Shown here one piece after another: positions 20,577 to 30,486 of a stretch of DNA of 64,000 nucleotides (position 1 is the stretch's first letter; every line of letters begins with the position of its first letter). A model generated the notes under the pieces. That model was not told the origin of the DNA. It worked only from the letters and a program-made list of their open reading frames with translations, and made no database searches. The stretch spans positions 372,001 to 436,000 of the forward strand of contig JAHQRK010000013.1 of assembly GCA_019828595.1 (NCBI GenBank), written 5' to 3'. The stretch is from Aphanomyces cochlioides. Lineage: Eukaryota > Oomycota > Saprolegniomycetes > Saprolegniales > Verrucalvaceae. The position numbers and the translations under genes are program-made.

Positions 20577-21502
20577 ATGCTCATCATCAAAGCTCTGAGC
20601 TTGAATCCGACATTCCATGGTGGCAGCCCCTCAGCTCTATCAAAATGGGTCTATCAATTTATGGAGAGACGGAATCTGGCGATACGCCGCCCGACAAGAT
20701 GCGCACAAAAGCTCTCTGCCAATCTTGCCGTCATGCGCAGAGACTTTGTTGAAAGCCTGCGAGAACATTTGAGTCCCTTTGGAACTCTTGCCGACGTTTC
20801 CAAGTCTTTTATTGTCAATATGGATGAGACTCCAGTGAATGTGGAGCCAGAAATCAAAACAACCGTTGCTGTCAAAGGATCTAAAATGGTGCCTGCTAGA
20901 AAGTGCTCTTCCTCGAACCCTCGCACCACTGTGGCTCTCGCAATTTCCGCTGATGGGAAAAAAATGGCCTCTTTGGTTGTCTTCAAAGGCGTTCCTGGCG
21001 CCAGAATCGAATCTTCATTGTCAGAGTGGGCAGCAACAAATGGAATACATGTACAATGCCAGTATAACGCATGGATGGACGACGCAACAACCTCACAATG
21101 GATTAAACGTGTGTGGCATCCATACGCGCCAGGCCAGAGCTCGTCGTTATTGCTATGGGATGACTATTCTTGTCACAAGACAGCAAAGACAAATGCTGCA
21201 TGCTCCAAAGCGGGTACAGAATGTGAAATCATTCCAGGTATATGGCGAAAATTAAAACTCTAATTGAAATTGTAGGTGGCTTCACTTGTGTCCTACAGCC
21301 TTTGGATGTTGGTGTGAACAAGCCGTTCAAAGACTACTTTCGTCACCAGTACACGATGTGGGCAAGCGTCAATTTGCGTGGTCGCGAGAGGGTTCCATCG
21401 CCTTCACGAGAGCTCGTTCTTTCGTGGATCAAAGCATCATGGGACAGAATCACGCCGGAGATGATTTTGAATTCGTTTCGTGCTTGTGGATATGAGTTTT
21501 AA
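20577..21502 (+). CDS. Pogo/Tigger-like DDE transposase with a 38-nt intron
   Basis: DDE_1 superfamily transposase. Catalytic landmarks are VNMDETPV (first Asp), LLWDDYSCHK (second) and LQPLDVGVNKPFK (third Asp). The first frame stops after IIPG, but a GT...AG intron at 21238-21275 joins ATT-CCA-G to GT-GGC and continues GGFTCVLQPLDV. That junction matches the family, so the splice is well supported. Homologous reading extends upstream without ATG to about 20470 (YEYWKKLRDDDI), so the true start is probably in an earlier exon. A frame at 20263-20475 with CSIHRIAKKSY may be the helix-turn-helix part. The N-terminal gene model is unresolved. It pairs with the convergent ORF at 21525-21908. Confidence 0.75.
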
Positions 21503-21524
21503 TATATCTTTGTTTCTTGTTTAT

Positions 21525-21908
21525 TTATGATCGATTGTACTCCTCGATATGGTCAAGCAGAACAGCTTTAACAAGACCAAAGCATCGGTCTGATCGATTT
21601 CGTTTAGCCAATGATTCAGATGTTCGATAGTCTTCAACAACGATAGCCATTTTGTTATTGAATTCTTCATATCGACGTATGAGTCTTGACGAGAGATAAC
21701 CAACATGACATGTTTCCTGTGTACCAAGCATTCGAAAGACTTTGAGAGCACCTTCAACTTCCCCATCTGCGACCAATTCAGCAGACCATCTAATGACAAT
21801 AATGTCATTCACAGAAAGACTTTCACCGCAGACTGAGTGACTCTCGCAACTGCGTGTTCCGTCTCCACTCGAGCATCCGACGACATCAACGGCTTTCAAG
21901 CTTCCCAT
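21525..21908 (-). CDS. Companion ORF of the pogo-like element
   Basis: 127-residue frame ending only 22 bp from the transposase stop, on the opposite strand. It contains SVNDIIVIRWSAELVADG and GYLSSRLIRRYEEFNNKMA. From memory this resembles small proteins accompanying pogo-like transposases in oomycetes (a V-N-D-x-V-V-x-R-W start, G-F/Y-L-x-x-x-L/R-x-x-R-x-x-x-Y in the middle). The convergent pairing suggests a two-gene element. Function unknown; no catalytic motif. Confidence 0.5.
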   Translation of the reverse strand: MGSLKAVDVVGCSSGDGTRSCESHSVCGESLSVNDIIVIRWSAELVADGEVEGALKVFRMLGTQETCHVGYLSSRLIRRYEEFNNKMAIVVEDYRTSESLAKRNRSDRCFGLVKAVLLDHIEEYNRS

Positions 21909-22168
21909 TTCAGAATGTCAGTGCTGAAAGAATGCATTGGATATATTTCAGCCAATTAAATCGGAATAGTGACAACTCAACGGGGATGCCTGAAAAATTC
22001 AATTTTTTGATACTTTAATCATATACGAAAAATGTATGAGCTATTTAATGAATTATTCTCTTGGTGACAGCTCAACGGGGGAAAATCATGGTGACAACCT
22101 TACGGGAAATACGGTAGTACAGTACATAATACACTTCATTTCCACCCCAGGCCTCCAGGCAGTTCGAA

Positions 22169-22826
22169 ATGCACCAGCCACCTATCGACAAACCCCTGTC
22201 CGATGATGTACACCCCGACGAAGACGCAACAAGTCGAGGAAAGTTTGCATGCACCCACGACATTCAAATGTTAAAGCAAGTATCGCTCATGCGACCGTGG
22301 GAGGCGGAGTTTGGCAAGTAATGGGAAGAAATTGCGGCAGAGCTCAAGGGCTTGCCACTGTTCAAGATCAACAAGAAATCGACGGCCCTGAAGACTCGTT
22401 TTGATACGTTGATGTCCAAATTCAAGGCCGGGGCTATAGCCTCGCAGCGCAAGTCGGGTACAAGTGAAGAGTACGAAGAACGCTTGCAGCTGCTGACCGA
22501 TATCAAGTCGCGTATGGACGACTATGCTGACTGCGAAGATGCGCGCCGGGACGCACGAAAGAAAGGCCGAAGGGATTGAGACGTCTGGTGTATTGCTGTG
22601 TCGCATGGCAGTGGGAGAATTAGACAGTCAAGGAGCTGAAACGAACAACAAGCAAAAGAAAAGAAAGTCTCTGCCCCCTCGAATTGACGTCGGCGCCTTG
22701 GTTGGGTCTATCCAAGCCGGAATCGAAGAGAATCGCCGGCGCGACGACGATCAAGCGAACCTTGCACGGGAGCGTCTCGAGTTTGACCGCTCACAATCCA
22801 AGTTGCTTGCGGAGCAGAGCTCATAG
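22169..22826 (+). pseudogene. Harbinger ORF1-like (Myb/SANT-type) protein, broken
   Basis: ATG at 22169 gives MHQPPIDKPLSDDVHPDED and then a helical segment. An in-frame TAA at 22319-22321 interrupts it inside a probable SANT-like fold (RPWEAEFGK, stop, WEEIAAELKGL). The frame continues through KSTALKTRFDTLMSKF to 22576, where one indel moves the reading to a second frame ending REERLEF-like charged helix and LLAEQSS at 22826. The overall plan (N-terminal trihelix/Myb-like, C-terminal charged coil) fits the DNA-binding partner of a Harbinger transposase, and it converges with the transposase remnant that follows. Confidence 0.6.
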
Positions 22827-22849
22827 CAGCATTGAACTGAGCTTCAGGT

Positions 22850-23707
22850 GAGTTTGGCACAACGTTTGGAAACGGGCAACATAGGCATTGCATGCAGCCG
22901 TATGCAGGGTCACCGTACAGACAAACCAAACGCAGGATAGGACGGACATTCACGTATTCGATCGAGCACATGACTCATCCCCAGCACAGTTGAGTCGTGC
23001 CTGCGTCCTTCGACTGGGCCAAACATGCTGACAATAATGCCATCGGGGGCTGCAATGCCTTGCCAATTCAAACAGTGACGACGTGGGTGCCCATTATACA
23101 CCGCCCGTTGGAGATTCTCGTACTGCCCACCTTGGGCGCGGGGGCATGGACGATTGATGTTCCATCAATGAAAGCAACACAAGACTGCAGCCCAGGCAAG
23201 CCACTGGCTCGACGTATGGAAGATGAATACAAGTCTACAGAGAGAAAGAACTTAATGAATATGACAAATTGTACGCTTACCAGCGCGGCCACGCAGCAGT
23301 CGGTGGTTGAAATACACAAGGTTTTTGAATCGCTCATAAATGTGGTCGAATACAATGCGTAGGACCCGACAGCAAGCTTCCGGTGAACGACCAAACTCGT
23401 TGGCAACAGTAAAGAGTCGGCAGGGCTCCGCGAGCCTGCGGCAGAGTAAAGCAAGTGACTCCAAGGCGTCGACCTTGTCGGAAGAGCGAGTCACTATCCA
23501 CTCGGGTAACCGAAGACGTACGACGAGTACTTGAAGCTGAGCAATCGAAAAGCGAAACTTGTGAATAGCTGTCGGCGCATCCATGCCGCGGTCGAATTCG
23601 TTGCTGTAGCAGACTAGAGGCTTTGGCGCCCGAAGACGGAAGGTGCCTGCAGCGATCAGATGCCCCATAATGTCAAGAAATTCGTGTATATTCCATTCCC
23701 ACCACAC
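22850..23707 (-). pseudogene. HARBI1-like transposase, fragmented
   Basis: Minus-strand pieces in order: 23707-23252 (N-terminal helical region, with EFGRSPEACCRVLRIVFDH), then RASGLPGLQSCVAFIDGTS (first catalytic Asp) around 23200, then YNGHPRRHCLNWQGIAAPDG and FGPVEGRRHDSTVL (second catalytic Asp) at 23101-22910. The frames differ between pieces and the C-terminus is lost. A small intron may lie between the first two pieces, but frameshifts are equally possible. It converges with the Myb-like gene at 22169-22826, the same arrangement as the element at 10168-11426. Confidence 0.65.
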
Positions 23708-23969
23708 TGCTTGTATACCGTGGCGATAACAAAGACGGCATCTTTTGTCGTGATGACGGAAGGGAGAAACATTGGAAATTGTGGATGTGCCTTGCTCAAG
23801 TCATCCGGTTAAATTCCGTATATGAATCTGTCAAAGTTGTCGGCAACCGAAAGATGCCACAAAATATAACAGATTTCAGAGATACATAATCGAATCTGAA
23901 ACTGGCCAAGTTCACCGAAAAAAGATTTTCCCAAATTTAAGTTATCTGAAAAATGATCTCAAAATTTGC

Positions 23970-24002
23970 AACCGAAAGACCTCTATTAGAGGTCTTTCGG
24001 TT
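23970..24002. repeat. Perfect 33-bp inverted repeat (15-bp arms, ATT loop)
   Basis: AACCGAAAGACCTCT, ATT, AGAGGTCTTTCGGTT. The motif CAACCGAAAGA also occurs near 23847. It lies to the right of the second Harbinger gene pair and could mark an element end or a small hairpin. Confidence 0.65.
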
Positions 24003-24768
24003 ATTATCGCACGTCAAATTCGTTGATTTAGCTTTAACAGACTTTGCCAGTGTTTCTACCACAGATGTACCCGTCACTGCACTTGCAGACTCTTTTCAAA
24101 GCATCATTGCGTGTCGCCGGCACTGATGCCTTGTTCGCATAACTCTTATCCGGAATTGTAGGTGACGACTGTGTCTCTCTGCCCTGATCGACAGAATTGG
24201 ACGCGCATGGGATCACGGAGACTTGGTTGCACAGCAAGAAGCGTAAACTTGAGGTATCTGAAGTCATTTACAACTTGAATCGTGTAGTTTTGTCAATTTT
24301 GCGGAAAGGAAATGTTAAAAAGCTCCTCCACACGCTCCCCAGGAAAGGATATCAATGTCCAACATAATGCAATATCTTACTCTTGGTATGACCAATAACT
24401 GTCAATGACAGATCATAGGGGTTGATCGTGAGTTTGGGCACATTGCGGTTGAAAGAATGCAAATTTGCGGAAATCTGGATGGCTGAAACCGTCAGTTCCG
24501 CTGCGGAAATTTCAACTCTGCCTATGCGGTATCTCCCCTACAAGTTAGAAATTTTCCAGCCACACGGGTTTGGATCGGTGGCGCCCTTCCAGCGCCTCAT
24601 GATTCTATTTTGAGGGTGGAAAACATCGAAATTTCGTCTACCACGACGTTTCAACGTCGTATGTTACTTACGTGACTTGTTGTCTTCGCCGGCTTGCACA
24701 ACTAGCTACCGTTCTCGTGACGGTGGCTCTTGATGACAAATCCAAAAGTGAATTCATTATCCCTTATC
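24003..24768. other. Region where the retroelement 3' LTR should be; none seen
   Basis: No sequence here resembles the 29301-29939 LTR. No coding sequence is supported. A stretch near 24462 shares AAATTTGCGGAAATCTG with about 20045. Confidence 0.45.
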
Positions 24769-25449
24769 TCAACCTGCAGTCATTACAGGGCTCACTTCGC
24801 ATTCACTCTGGGTCACACACATTTTGCACGTGAGCAAGATTTTGAGCTCAGGCGAGAACACTTCCCCCTTACTCTCTTGCGCACACGGTCCACGGGAGCT
24901 ACAATGGGTGTCAATATCGTCGACCATCTCGTTTACAGCATCTTCTCCACCGTGTATTTGCACCCAGCGTCGGAACAAGACAGGCACATCCTCGTATATG
25001 GATAACGCTTCCCAGGACGACTCAGTATCGTCCAGGCCCATCCACTTGATCTTCAGCTGCCATTCTCCATCATGCATTCGCAGGTCTTCAATACGCTCAA
25101 CGTAGAATCCTTCGTTTCCAAAAGCAATTTGCGCAATCAGGTCTTCATCAATGCCTCTCCCTCCTTCATGGTAGAGGCGAAGGCGGCTCGCATGATGTAA
25201 AGTTGTTTCGCGCCGTGGTACAAGCTGCTCTACTTCCATCAGGTGGTCAGATAGGAGTTTTACCACACGGCACGGCCCCTTCCAGCGTAAAGTTAACTTG
25301 CCAGGATGCTGTATGGCTCTAGCAACCAATACAAAATCGCCGAGGGCAAATTTTGCTTGCTTTACACCACGTTGTTTCTTTCGGGACGCGCGTGCGCGGG
25401 CACGCTTTCGCTCACTGGTTGCTTGAACTTCTTTGTGCATTTTCTCCAA
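24769..25449 (-). CDS. Integrase C-terminal region with chromodomain
   Basis: 226-residue open frame. It starts with a basic helix (SERKRARARASRKKQRGVK), then a strand-rich integrase C-terminal fold (KFALGDFVLVARAIQHPGK, LRWKGPCRVVKLLSDHLMEV). A chromodomain follows: FYVERIEDLRMHDGEWQLK, IKWMGLDDTESSWEALSIY. The aromatic residues of the chromodomain cage region (Y/W/W positions) appear kept. The chromodomain is expected to direct integration by binding modified histones. It is preserved better than the rest of the element, but is separated by frame from the integrase core. Confidence 0.75.
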   Translation of the reverse strand: MEKMHKEVQATSERKRARARASRKKQRGVKQAKFALGDFVLVARAIQHPGKLTLRWKGPCRVVKLLSDHLMEVEQLVPRRETTLHHASRLRLYHEGGRGIDEDLIAQIAFGNEGFYVERIEDLRMHDGEWQLKIKWMGLDDTESSWEALSIYEDVPVLFRRWVQIHGGEDAVNEMVDDIDTHCSSRGPCAQESKGEVFSPELKILLTCKMCVTQSECEVSPVMTAG

Positions 25450-25494
25450 GGCCAGGGCAAGATCATCGATATTTTTCTTGACTTCACGTTTGAT

Positions 25495-27325
25495 CTAATC
25501 GATTGTTCGCGGCTCCGCTTGGTCTACACGGGCGAGACCAGCCAAGGGCGGTGTAGCAGGCAGTCCAGTGAACGCTTTTACGGGTGCGTGTCCTCCTAGA
25601 CGATCTGCAGGCTGCTGGTTTAAAGCCGACTGCACCAGCGTAATAGACTTGGCCACTCCGTCCCCTTCAGTCGCATTTCGCTGCACAAAACCTTAAGCGT
25701 ACGAACAATGAGACGGTTCACAACTTCAACAATCCCATTCGCCCATGGACAATGAGGCGTTACGAAGTGATGGTGTGCATCAAACGTTCGACGCAACGTG
25801 TCGATAATTTCATTTTTGAAATGGGATCCACGGTCCGAAACCCAAGTTTTCGCAACTCCAAAGAGACTGAACCATTCCATCAGTGCAGTGGCTGTCTCGG
25901 ACGCTGTAGCCGTCGCGCTCGCGTGTAGGCGTACAAACCCACTCATGTCGTCCTTGATCACGAGGACGTTTTTGAAGCCGTTCGCTGCGACAGGAAACGA
26001 GATCCAGTCGAAGTGAATTAGCTCGTTTGGTTCAGTCGCGTGCAAAGCTTCGCCCCATGGTCGCGGTACAGATTCACCATCGACCACCATACAATGCAGG
26101 CACGCACTGACAAAGTTTTTTACGTCCGCCCTCAGAGTGGACCATTCGAATATCTCTTCAACCGACGCTGTCGTAGCTTCGATTCGACGGTGGCCTGCAA
26201 CCCCAGCATGCGCCACAACACACACACGCACTTGCAAGTCGAGTGCGTCGTCGGGGATCCAAACTTTCGAGGACGCTGTAACAAAACACCGCTTCGACTC
26301 GTCCCACGCAGCTTTGATTTCGCGTGCTGGGTGCACTCGCTGTATCGCCACAATTTCATCCATCGATGGCCACTTGGAATCAGCGGATTGGAGTGGTGAC
26401 ACAAGGGACAGTTTGTACACTTTTGACACGCGCGCTTCACGCAGAGGGCTTCCCCAGCGGCTCAGCAGGTCTGCCCACAGATTGTATTCACCAGCCACGG
26501 ATTCGATTACATATGGGAACGTCGTCATCGTGAGAGCCCAGCGCTGGAGCTTATGGGCTTGATACTTGGCCATATTTTGTGACGTGCCGAGCGGGTTGAA
26601 CATGTACACAAGGTTCCTGTGGTCCGTAAACAGTCGGAAACCCCCGGGTCGTATCAACAAATATTCCAGTCTCTTGCACGATTCGACAACCGCAAACGCC
26701 TCTTTCTCTACAATCGGCCAGCGCTCATGACGCTGTTCGCTAGCGTCCAACTCCAGATCTTCGACGGGTACCTGCGTTGCTATTGCACCCCAAAATCCTT
26801 CGCTCGCATCTGTGTATAGATACACCATCTTGTTTGGATCGGGATGTGATAGAGGTACCATCCGTTGCAGTGTTTCTTTGACTCGCTCAAAACATGACTC
26901 ATAGTCGTTGCAGCATCCCACGGAGCTGAGTGATACGCGCGCTAGGGCAGTCTTCTTTCTCGACGCAGCCGCCTTGGCCGCAATATCCAAAAGCTTGGTT
27001 AACGGCGCAACGAGCGCACTGTACTCAGGAATATTGCCACGCATCCAATTCGTCGCACAAAGGAATTGCTGGAGCTCCCTGCCGTTTGGGGTGCTTCCAA
27101 CTCACACAGTCCTTGTACACGCGTGGGAGAGTGCCCGATCCCGCTTGCAGAGATCTCTTTCCCGCACCAAATGATCTTCGTCGCGAAGAAAGTGCACTTC
27201 TTCGGATGCAACTTCAAACCATACTCTTGACAGATAACAAGCGCTCGTCGGAGAATATGAAGCAAATCCTTTGCCGCGCGCGCGTACCCGAGCAGATCAT
27301 CCAGCCACCCGAGCAAGCCATGCAT
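25495..27325 (-). pseudogene. Pol remnant: RT (C-terminal half), RNase H, integrase core
   Basis: 27325-26999: LLGWLDDLLGYA, the YxDD-type catalytic motif of reverse transcriptase, then GLKLHPKKCTFF. A frameshift leads to 27044-25620, which reads the RNase H domain (VYLYTDASEGFWGAI, DHRNLVY), an integrase zinc-binding H-H-C-C region (HAGVAGHRRIEAT ... CLHCMV) and the catalytic core (HFDWISFP, WVSDRGSHFKNE, CPWANGIVEVVNRL, giving the D, D, E residues). 25686-25495 continues the integrase in another frame (ALNQQPADRLGGHAPVKAF). At least two frameshifts; the fingers/palm N-terminus of RT is missing. Confidence 0.8.
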
Positions 27326-27378
27326 AAGTATCTCGCGGGGTCATGTCGTTCTCGATGAACGTTGTACGTTGTATCTTG

Positions 27379-27812
27379 TCAGTGACCGAAGTGTTCGCCT
27401 TCCTTGAGCCCGTACTCGTCTGACAGCGCCACGCAGTCGGCAGCCGAGTAGAAAACAAAAGGTCTGTCAGGAAGGTTGGATGTATTCTTGGTTACTGGGG
27501 GAACTTTCAGGAAGCCAACATGGTTGGCGGCATTGGCGTTACGTCGACTATTGATTCTGTCTTCATTCTTGATTGCTTCTTCAACGCTTGCCGTAACCGC
27601 TCGCTCTTGTTGCTTCCTCTTCCATCCACGAAACACCTCAAAAAGCTCTTCGAACTCCGTCAGTAAGGTTCTGGTGGGGGCTATTTTTATGGATTTTTCT
27701 TGGTTTTTCGATGTTTTTGGGTTTTCGTCATTTTTTAGTCTTTCTTGGTTTTTTGAGTCAGTGTGCGATGTCCGACGTCCGTCGCGGCTGGGGTATCGCG
27801 GTCCCCACGGAC
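27379..27812 (-). pseudogene. Gag-pol linker ORF remnant
   Basis: A frame overlapping the gag end reads a basic, Lys/Glu-rich spacer (KNQERLKNDENPKTSKNQEK) and a helix (TEFEELFEVFRGWKRKQQER), ending at 27379. No protease active-site DTG/DSG is visible. The RT half begins only about 55 bp further on, so a deletion has removed protease and early RT. Confidence 0.5.
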
Positions 27813-29258
27813 TTACAAGTTTAAACAATCCAGGCTGGGCATGTCGGGTATGTCCAGCCCTTGCAGGAACTCCTTCAGCTCGGCAGCTTGTTGACGAGTC
27901 GGGCACGGATCGGCTTTGTGGTGCGGTGTCGCGCAGAGTTGACAAGCCTTGAAGCAGTTGATCTCCGGGTGCCCCATGCGTTGGCACAGAGTGCAGAAGA
28001 CCGTCGACCAGCACAAGCCATCCAACTTGAAGTGCGTCTTTCCACAGTCACGACAGATCTCGCGACGCGCCTCATGATTGTTGAGCCCAAGAGCGAAGAT
28101 CTCAGCGCGCACAGAGTCGGTTGCTGCCGCCGCCAGCTTGGCCATGTCCGTTGGGGTCACAGCGTCCAAGGGGTTGACACGCGGAACCTTTGCACGTTCT
28201 TGTCGCTGGTTGCCGCTCAGTTGGGCCGTTCCTCGTTGGCTGCGATGCTCTCGCAATGCTTCAGTGTGGCGCTGGTCATTCAAGTACTCCTTCAAGTCGT
28301 CCATCGAGGTGAAGCGCATCGAGGAGATCCACTTGGCTTGGCTCAGATCCACCAGCGAGTTGCAAAAGCACCGTAAGTGGTCGACAAAGTGTTTCCGATT
28401 GGTGTCGTACTTGAAACCGATCTTCGTAGCAGCCGCATTGAAGCGGAAGAGGTACTCTCGGATGGTCTCATTCTCCTTCTGACGCATCGTGTAGTAGACC
28501 TCTTGCTTGGGCACTGGGCTGAGGATGTACTCCCGGACAAAGCTCGCACGCACGGCCTTCCAGGTGGATCGCTCATCGGCGCGCAGCTGGTTGTACCAGT
28601 CTTGGACGGCTCGGCCGACAGTCAGGCGGAACTTGCGCTTTGCCTCGTCGTCAGTCCACCCGCTGGCGGCCGCATTCTCCTCGAATCGTCGGAGGAAACT
28701 TGACGCCGCATCGGTGCCGTCGACGGATCCGTTGAATCGCTGCAACGGCTCGAGCGCGAGGATATGTAGACGGGGGCATCGTTGGAAGGGAGCCCAACAG
28801 GCGCAGCATCCATGTTCCATTCGTCAAGATCGTCCTCGTCTTCCTGCACTCGCGCGGAGGTTTGGTTGCTTTGCAGCTGCCGCATCAGATCTTGGTTTTG
28901 CCTGACCAACACCCGCGATCAATCTTGACTGGTCGTCGGTGGGAGCCGGAGGCGATTCATCGGCGTCCATGTCTTCGTCGTAGTCACCAACATCGCTGCC
29001 GTGGCTTTGGAATTCCGCGGGATTGTTTTTGCTAGAGCGCGATCGCGCGTCTAGGTTTGTCGTAGTGGCGTGGGTCGGTGCCGCTACTGATTGATATTGC
29101 CCGAAGGCAGTCGGAGTCTGCCCGTAACGACTCCTGGATGCCGCCATCGCTTGCTTCGCTTGCTCTGACGGGTCCAATTGCATGTCCACCGAAGTGGACG
29201 TCTGGTTGTCTGCTGACGCGTCCGACAGCAGGGTGGCAGGGTTAACAGGACTAACCAT
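27813..29258 (-). pseudogene. Gag with zinc knuckle, frameshifted
   Basis: 29258-28824 reads MVSPVNPATLLSDASADNQ and an acidic Asp/Glu stretch. A change of frame near 28824-28912 leads via QNQDLMRQLQSNQTSARV into 28820-27813. That part contains the retrotransposon gag domain (RFNGSVDGTDAASSFLRRFE, VQDWYNQLRADERSTW, YLFRFNAAATKIGF). Cys/His clusters follow (CRDCGKTHF; CTLCQRMGHPEINC, a CCHC knuckle). Two frameshifts separate the parts. Confidence 0.75.
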
Positions 29259-29278
29259 TTCTTCGTTCGTGTGCTCAA

Positions 29279-29298
29279 CCTCCCGGTTCGTGGCACCA
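29279..29298 (-). other. Primer-binding site
   Basis: On the minus strand TGGTGCCACGAACCGGGAGG begins two bases inside the LTR end. It starts with TGG, complementary to a tRNA CCA end, and GGTTCG pairs as a T-loop-proximal stretch would. Position between LTR and gag is as expected. Confidence 0.6.
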
Positions 29299-29300
29299 CT

Positions 29301-29939
29301 TGTGGGATGGTCGGATCAGTGAAGTCCGAGCTTCTCGCCGCAAGAAAAGGGGGTGGAAGGTTAGAGGTCGCCTGGGGCTTTTAGGTGAGCCAGACGCGAT
29401 CGAAGGAAGTGGAGAGGCACGACTGTGGGTTGAAAGTCCGCAGTAGTTGACCGCTGCTGGGGAAATGGACGGTGGAAATGACCGGAAGGGGGGTTGGTTG
29501 CTCGGTTGCCCACGAGCTACGCCTAGCGTTGACTGGCGTTGGTGAGGGCGATTGACGGTGCGGGTTTTCGACAGACCCACGGAACTCCTGCAAACTTCTT
29601 GGCGCTTAAACTCTCTCGACGGAACGCCGCAAACGTAGAGGTTCATTCAACGCCAGCCAAAAAGAGCTCTGTCTAACTACTGCCTCTGTTTCCTAAGCTA
29701 CTCCTAACTTCGCACGCACGCTCGGTAATTGTCTCCGTCTCGCTCCACGATTGGTTTCTGACCTTTACTCACTCACTCAATTGGCCATAAGTCTTGGCAG
29801 CACGCTCGCAGCAGGCCACCACACTGACTGCAAGCCTGGATGGCCGCCCTCCATTGGTGGCCACTACTCTGGCTTGTTGGGCTCTGCTTTTCCACTCGTA
29901 CTGCTTGCTCCTTGGTCATAATTTCTGGACAATCCGGCA
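29301..29939 (-). repeat. Long terminal repeat (5' LTR of the chromovirus)
   Basis: 639 bp, starting TGCCGGATTGTC and ending CCATCCCACA on the minus strand, i.e. TG...CA. It directly precedes the primer-binding site. About 600 bp of it is shared with 13411-14010. Confidence 0.75.
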
Positions 29940-29946
29940 CTGCAAC

Positions 29947-30169
29947 TGTTTGGTTATTTAGTTATTGAGGAATGTTAAGGTCGGAAGCGAGATACGGCAA
30001 GTGTCCTTTGTTTGAGGGTATCAAGACCATGATCGTATATTCAAGTCTTTCTCTCTATATCGAGCTTCAGCTGTCGCCTAAAGCTTCTTGCGACTTCGCA
30101 TTACATAAGTAGAAAGTGCGCAGGCATGCCGTGCCGCTCTTACCGGCTCGTGATCTTTTGTGCACGCTC
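29947..30169 (+). repeat. 223-bp LTR-like dispersed repeat, copy 2
   Basis: Inverted, nearly identical copy of 19196-19418. It starts TGTTTGGTTATTTAG seven bases beyond the chromovirus LTR, so the retroelement appears to have inserted at or beside its end. Confidence 0.65.
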
Positions 30170-30486
30170 AAAACACTCGGTAGATGTTACCAACAACATG
30201 ATTGGTCAATATAAAGAGATTTTATAGATGTATGATTGGTCAATGAAACGTAGGAATTTCGGTCCTACAATTTGGCAAAAAATTCAGTCAAAACGAAATC
30301 ATACTTTAATCAAGTTAATGTGTGAGGTATTTTTCGAAAAAATGGAAAATATCAGAATATTAGACAGATTTCGCAAAGCCGTTCTATAAATTATCTTCAT
30401 CCACAACAGTTTGGAGATCCACAAACTTGCTGAAATTTGGGGACTCTGCAAGAATTTTCCAGAGATTCTTCAAAATCGTATAATTT

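Larger units (their letters stand above)
24769..29939 (-). mobile_element. Degenerate Ty3/gypsy chromovirus, minus strand
   Basis: Order on the minus strand: LTR (29939-29301), primer-binding site (29298-29279), gag (29258-27813), a gag-pol junction, C-terminal half of reverse transcriptase, RNase H, integrase, chromodomain (ending 24769). This is the domain order of Ty3/gypsy chromoviruses. Protease and the N-terminal part of reverse transcriptase are absent (deletion near 27330-27380), several frameshifts are present, and no 3' LTR is recognisable. It is therefore a dead, truncated copy. A partial LTR of the same family is at 13411-14010. Confidence 0.8.
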
